A stretch of 32,188 bases of DNA from Nostoc sp. ATCC 43529 (GTDB lineage: Bacteria > Cyanobacteriota > Cyanobacteriia > Cyanobacteriales > Nostocaceae). The translations under genes were made by a program, and so were the position numbers. Below the pieces are notes generated by a model. It was not told where the DNA came from. It saw nothing but the letters and a program-made list of their open reading frames with translations, and did not search any database. Shown here piece after piece: positions 27,939-32,188 of the stretch (positions are counted from its first letter, which is position 1; each line of letters begins with the position of its first letter). Location: positions 1-32,188 of the forward strand of contig LWTK01000067.1 in the NCBI GenBank assembly GCA_003326205.1. The letters run 5' to 3'.

Positions 27939-27958
27939 ATATTTACCTTTGTCAGTTT

Positions 27959-30900
27959 TTAGCTAATCAAATCCCATTGTTGGTTAATCAGTTGCTCTAG
28001 TTGTTGTTCAGAAATATTTGTGATTTCTGACATCAACTGAGTTAATTGCTCATTTTCTTGACTCTCAGTTAAAACAACATTAGTTTCATTTCCTTGAGAG
28101 GAATCTAACTCCAGCACCTCGCGCATCAGATAATCAACTAGTGCTATGAGAGTAGGGTAGTCAAACAAGAGAGTTGAGCGTAAAGAAAAGCCTAAGCTTT
28201 GTTGCAAACGATTTCTCAACTCCACCGCCATCAGTGAGTCTAAGCCCAAATCAAAGAGCCGTTGCTGCAATTCAATCTGCTGTGAATTTGCAATACCCAA
28301 GACTTTTGCAATCTGCTCTTGCATATGAACGATCAGCAATTCTCGCTGCTCCTCAACCGGAGTTGCTTGCCACTGCTGTAAAAACTTAGCTTTTTGACCT
28401 TGGTTCGGTTCAACAACTGTGAAAGCCTCCAACATCTTGGCTTTTATATGCATCTGACCTACAAACTGCGGCCAATTTATGGGTATTACGCCAACTTGGA
28501 TTGCTCTTTGCACTAATAACTCTTGTAATGCTTGCATTCCCTGGTCAGGGATAATAGTTTCTATACCCTGACTTTGCATTCGACCTTGATGCCGATCTTC
28601 TAGCTGAGCTGCCATGCCACTTTCAGTCCACGGCCCCCAGTTAATACTCAACCCTGGTAACCCCTGCCTCCGACGATGGAAAACCAACGCATCCATAAAG
28701 GCGTTCGCTGCTGCATAGTTGCCTTGTCCTGCTGAACCTAGCATTGAGGCTGCTGACGAGAAGCACACGAAAAAGTCCAGTGGCATGGCTTGTGTTAATT
28801 GGTGCAAATACCAACTACCCTGTACTTTTGGAGACATCACCTTGACAAAGCGCTCTAAACTCTGTTGCTGTAGTACTCCATCATCCAACACTCCTGCTGC
28901 GTGGATAATACCATGCAATGGGGGTAACGTAGTCTTAATATATTCGACTATACGAGTCACATCTGCCTTTTGAGAGATATCTCCCTTGAGGACGCTGACC
29001 TGAGTTCCTCCCTGCTGCAATTGAGCAATAGCAGTCTTAGCTTCCTCTGATGGATCTCGACGCCCAGTCAATACAAGGTGATGTACTCCTTGCTTAACCA
29101 ACCACTGGGCAACTTGTAAACCTAAAGCTCCCATCCCACCGGTAATTAAGTAAGAAGCATCATTTTTAACAGTAAATCCAGTATTTAAATTCTCTTGGAG
29201 ATTGGGAACAGATATAATGACCTTGCCCACATGTTTGGCTTGCTGGAGAAAGCGGAACGCTTCCTCTACTTGGTTGAGGGGAAAAACTCGATGGGGCAGT
29301 GAGTGTAATCGCCCATTTTCAAAATCTTGCGCCAAGTCCCTCCATATTTGGTTCACAAATTGTGGCTCCTGACGCACCATCTCTACTAAATCAAACACAA
29401 AATACTCAGTATCAGGACGTTGCTGCTGCACCTGTGCCTCAGACCAAACGCCTATCTTGCCAATTTCCACAAACCTTCCACTCTGGGCTAATACCTCAAA
29501 GCTTTTGTCAATGAACTTACCATTAAGACTATTTAGCACCACATCCACCCCTTGTGTGTGGGTCGAGTTTTGAATCTGCTCAACAAACTCTAGGGTGCGC
29601 GAATTCATTATATGACTCACCCCCTGATTTTGCAGAAACTCCCACTTCGGTGGACTAGCAGTAGCAAATACCTCTGCTCCTACCTGGTGCGCTAACTGGA
29701 TTGCTGCTTGTCCTACTCCTCCTGCGGCGGAGTGAATTAACACGCGCTCTCCAGCCCGAAGCTGCGCCAGGTTTTGTAGCCCGTGATAAGCCGTCAAGAA
29801 TGCAACTGGTAAAGTTGCAGCTTCTTCAAAGCTTAAGTTTTGCGGTTTAGGCATGACCAAATCGGCACTTATAGTGGCGTAATGAGCCAAACAGCCTAAT
29901 GCTAAAGCTGATACTACCTCATCTCCTACCTGGAAATGCTTAACATTGGCTCCAACAGCCACAACGATACCGCTACATTCACCCCCAAAGTTAACATCTG
30001 CTGCTGTCTCAAATAAATGTTGGGTATATTCCTGCATCATACCTAAAGCAGTCAGCACATCTCGGAAGTTCAGCCCTACTGCTTTCACTTCAATTTCAAC
30101 TTCATGAGGTTGGGGTTGCCTACGCTGCATAGGTTGTAGAGTCAGATGAGCAAGGCTGCCATATTCTGTTAGCTTCAGTTGGCAAGGCTGACTGAGTGAA
30201 GCAGGCAATTCCTGTGGTTGAAACCTCGTTAGCCGAGCCACTAGGCGTTTATCTTGCCGATAAGCTATTTGGTCTTCGTCATCGGCTGCTAAAAGTTCGT
30301 TCACCAATATCTGCACCACACGTTCATCACTAGCTAACGGATCTATGTCTAAACGGCGGCAAGACAATTCAGGGTGTTCGAGGGCAATCACTCGTCCCAA
30401 TCCCCACAGTGGAGCCTGCTGCACCTGTAGTGCTGTCTCCTCACTGACGCTCTGCGCCCCTTGGGTAACTAACCATATGGGAGAGGGTTGATTTCCCATA
30501 ACTGATAGTACTGCTTGTAACAGATGCAAGGTACTACCACAAACTAATTCTTCAACCGTTGTTAGATCCTCAAGATCGCTTTGAAGACTCCATAGATGGA
30601 CTATTCCACTAAAAGGCAGATTATCATCAATTACTTCTTGCAACAGAGTTTGAAAAGCTTCTGGTTGAGTAGGGGAAATTTGATAGTGGCGGTTCTGCAA
30701 CTGTTTGGAGGTCTTACCTGGATAAATTACGATGCATTGTTGCCGTTGTTGTTCTAGTGCTGCCACCAGTTGCTCACCCCAGCCTGTCTCTGGTAACAAC
30801 AGCAACCACCGCCCAGACGGAGACTCAGAGGCAGGAACTTTGATGCTGGAGGAATGCCACTCTAATTGATAAAACCAATCATTCAAGCTGAGTTGCACAT

Positions 30901-32188
30901 TCCTCAGTAGTACATGACGAGGAGCTTTTCTTACTTCTATTCCAGTAATTGCTGCAATGGTTTGACCATCTGCGTCAGTCAGCAGAATATGGCTTTTGAT
31001 ACTACGCTCATCAGCTTGCTCTAGCCTAGCGTAACACCAAAGATCGGAACCATTGGGGCGTCGGAAAAACTCAAATTTCTCCAAACGAAATGGAATGAAA
31101 ATATAGCCTTCTTTTTCCATTTCACTTTGGCGATCTTCAGCTAAAGTAAATGCAGCAAGTTGAAAGCAGGAATCAATCAGGCCAGGATAGAGTAAATAGT
31201 CGCTGAGGGAGTCAGGTAACTCTGGGATCTCCATTTTACACAGAGCTTCTTTTTGACCCTGCCAAACTTGTCCAATCCATAGAAAAGCTGAACCTATGGT
31301 GTAACCTGCTGCCCACATATTAGAGCAGTACTCAGCATGAGAAACAGTTTTTTGTAATCTGTTCTGAATGGATTCTAAATTCAGTGCTTCAAAGTTTGAT
31401 TTAGTACTTTCGGGTAGCAGGTTAAGCTTACCTGTTGCATGAGTAGTCCAGCCACTGGAGTCGATCGCTAGTTGATTGTTTGTAAGACTGAGAATTTCAA
31501 AAGAAACTTGGTTTTTAGAGCGGGAGGCGAAGACAAGTTGCACAGGTCGAGTTTTTCCATCCGGCAACACGATCGCTTCTGGGAAAAACAAGTCTTCTAA
31601 TAATATGTACGATTGAGTTTCAAAGGACTCTTTAGCCGCTAATAACAGTAAAGAAATATGAGAAGCACCAGGCACAACAACACTACCGTATAATCTGTGC
31701 TGCTCTAGATAAGCTGGGGAAGCTGAGGAGTAAAAGGACTGGAAACGAATTTCTGGAGAATTGGGTAAAAGCAGTCTCTGACCAAGGAGGGGATGAAAAG
31801 CTTGTGACTGGGTTGGGAAGGAGACTAATTGAGATTGAGAAGGACTTGGAATCGATTCCAGCCAGTAGCGTTTAAGTTGAAAAGGATAATTAGGCAAAAC
31901 AAGTTTGCGATGAGGGTAGTGGGAATCAAACTGCTTCCAATCAACCTTAACCCCACGCACATACAACTGAGCCAAACTATCGAGCAATTGCCACCAATCG
32001 TGTTGATTTGGTCGTAACGAAGCCAGCCACAAACCAAACCCATCAGGCAAAGACTGTTGCCCCAAACCCAACACAGTAGGCTGACAACTGCACTCCAAGA
32101 AAACTTCATAACCCTGCTGCGACAAACACCCAATTCCAGCAGCAAAATCAAAAGGCGCGAGAATCTGCTGACTCCAATACTCAGCAGT
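27959..32188 (-). CDS. PKS A: cis-AT polyketide synthase, fully reducing module AT-DH-ER-KR-ACP, partial (5' end beyond right edge)
   Basis: The frame is open to the right edge; the first visible codons read TAEYWSQQILAPFDFAAGIG, the C-terminal part of an AT, so the KS and AT core lie outside. Then follow a DH (His in HRLYGSVVVP near 31697; Asp in LIDSCFQ near 31173), a structural KR half, an ER (about 30180-29220; HSAAGGVGQAAIQ near 29735-29700), a KR (TGGMGALG near 29150; HAAGVLDDG, B-type; Tyr in GQGNYAAAN near 28715), an ACP (GLDSLMA, Ser near 28234) and a C-terminal docking tail (ISEQQLEQLINQQW). The module should fully reduce its beta-carbon. AT substrate cannot be told because the selectivity motif is outside. 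The style is ordinary cyanobacterial cis-AT throughout. A TTG at 32125 is an internal Leu, not a start. Confidence 0.97.
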   Translation of the reverse strand, partial: TAEYWSQQILAPFDFAAGIGCLSQQGYEVFLECSCQPTVLGLGQQSLPDGFGLWLASLRPNQHDWWQLLDSLAQLYVRGVKVDWKQFDSHYPHRKLVLPNYPFQLKRYWLESIPSPSQSQLVSFPTQSQAFHPLLGQRLLLPNSPEIRFQSFYSSASPAYLEQHRLYGSVVVPGASHISLLLLAAKESFETQSYILLEDLFFPEAIVLPDGKTRPVQLVFASRSKNQVSFEILSLTNNQLAIDSSGWTTHATGKLNLLPESTKSNFEALNLESIQNRLQKTVSHAEYCSNMWAAGYTIGSAFLWIGQVWQGQKEALCKMEIPELPDSLSDYLLYPGLIDSCFQLAAFTLAEDRQSEMEKEGYIFIPFRLEKFEFFRRPNGSDLWCYARLEQADERSIKSHILLTDADGQTIAAITGIEVRKAPRHVLLRNVQLSLNDWFYQLEWHSSSIKVPASESPSGRWLLLLPETGWGEQLVAALEQQRQQCIVIYPGKTSKQLQNRHYQISPTQPEAFQTLLQEVIDDNLPFSGIVHLWSLQSDLEDLTTVEELVCGSTLHLLQAVLSVMGNQPSPIWLVTQGAQSVSEETALQVQQAPLWGLGRVIALEHPELSCRRLDIDPLASDERVVQILVNELLAADDEDQIAYRQDKRLVARLTRFQPQELPASLSQPCQLKLTEYGSLAHLTLQPMQRRQPQPHEVEIEVKAVGLNFRDVLTALGMMQEYTQHLFETAADVNFGGECSGIVVAVGANVKHFQVGDEVVSALALGCLAHYATISADLVMPKPQNLSFEEAATLPVAFLTAYHGLQNLAQLRAGERVLIHSAAGGVGQAAIQLAHQVGAEVFATASPPKWEFLQNQGVSHIMNSRTLEFVEQIQNSTHTQGVDVVLNSLNGKFIDKSFEVLAQSGRFVEIGKIGVWSEAQVQQQRPDTEYFVFDLVEMVRQEPQFVNQIWRDLAQDFENGRLHSLPHRVFPLNQVEEAFRFLQQAKHVGKVIISVPNLQENLNTGFTVKNDASYLITGGMGALGLQVAQWLVKQGVHHLVLTGRRDPSEEAKTAIAQLQQGGTQVSVLKGDISQKADVTRIVEYIKTTLPPLHGIIHAAGVLDDGVLQQQSLERFVKVMSPKVQGSWYLHQLTQAMPLDFFVCFSSAASMLGSAGQGNYAAANAFMDALVFHRRRQGLPGLSINWGPWTESGMAAQLEDRHQGRMQSQGIETIIPDQGMQALQELLVQRAIQVGVIPINWPQFVGQMHIKAKMLEAFTVVEPNQGQKAKFLQQWQATPVEEQRELLIVHMQEQIAKVLGIANSQQIELQQRLFDLGLDSLMAVELRNRLQQSLGFSLRSTLLFDYPTLIALVDYLMREVLELDSSQGNETNVVLTESQENEQLTQLMSEITNISEQQLEQLINQQWDLIS

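Noticed and set aside
32123..32125. TTG as a start for PKS A
   Set aside because: The frame continues to the window edge as recognisable AT sequence (TAEYWSQQ and on), so the TTG is an internal leucine.
1..32188. tRNA, rRNA, CRISPR arrays, insertion sequences
   Set aside because: I saw no transposase, no terminal inverted repeats with duplicated target, no regular spacer array and no tRNA-like fold. Coding density leaves almost no room for them.

Overview
The window looks like part of a filamentous, Nostoc-type cyanobacterial chromosome. The octamer GCGATCGC (HIP1) recurs throughout (about 15 copies by eye), the polyketide synthase (PKS) proteins have a cyanobacterial style, and an adaptor protein of the HlyD/DevB type is present. 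No organism or named compound is assigned. All genes I can support are on the minus strand, so the pathway reads from the right edge of the window to the left.

From about 32.2 kb down to 3.2 kb lies one modular type I PKS assembly line in three very large genes, separated by only 33 and 39 bases. PKS A (entering from beyond the right edge) ends in a fully reducing AT-DH-ER-KR-ACP module with its own acyltransferase. PKS B is KS-AT-KR-ACP, then KS-cMT-ACP, then a KS at its C-terminus. PKS C starts with the KR-ACP that completes that last module, then has KS-DH-KR-cMT-ACP, a KS-ACP whose KS lacks a catalytic histidine, a final KS-ACP, and two thioesterase domains. Only PKS A and the first module of B contain AT domains. 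From B module 2 onward there are none, which is the hallmark of trans-AT PKSs. The line therefore changes from cis-AT to trans-AT logic, apparently inside B module 1. The trans-acting AT itself is not in the window.

Downstream (leftward) come a free-standing flavin-dependent monooxygenase of the luciferase-like family found with PKS/NRPS clusters, a small membrane protein of unknown function (DUF6653-like), and the start of a membrane fusion protein of an ABC exporter, cut by the left edge. The monooxygenase probably decorates the polyketide. The adaptor might belong to an exporter for it, but that link rests only on proximity and common orientation.

The points most worth following are the cis/trans-AT chimera, the tandem thioesterase whose first copy has Gly in place of the nucleophilic Ser, the non-elongating KS0-ACP just before the last condensing module, and the split module joined by a pair of similar helical docking segments. 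No RNA genes, CRISPR arrays or insertion sequences were found.
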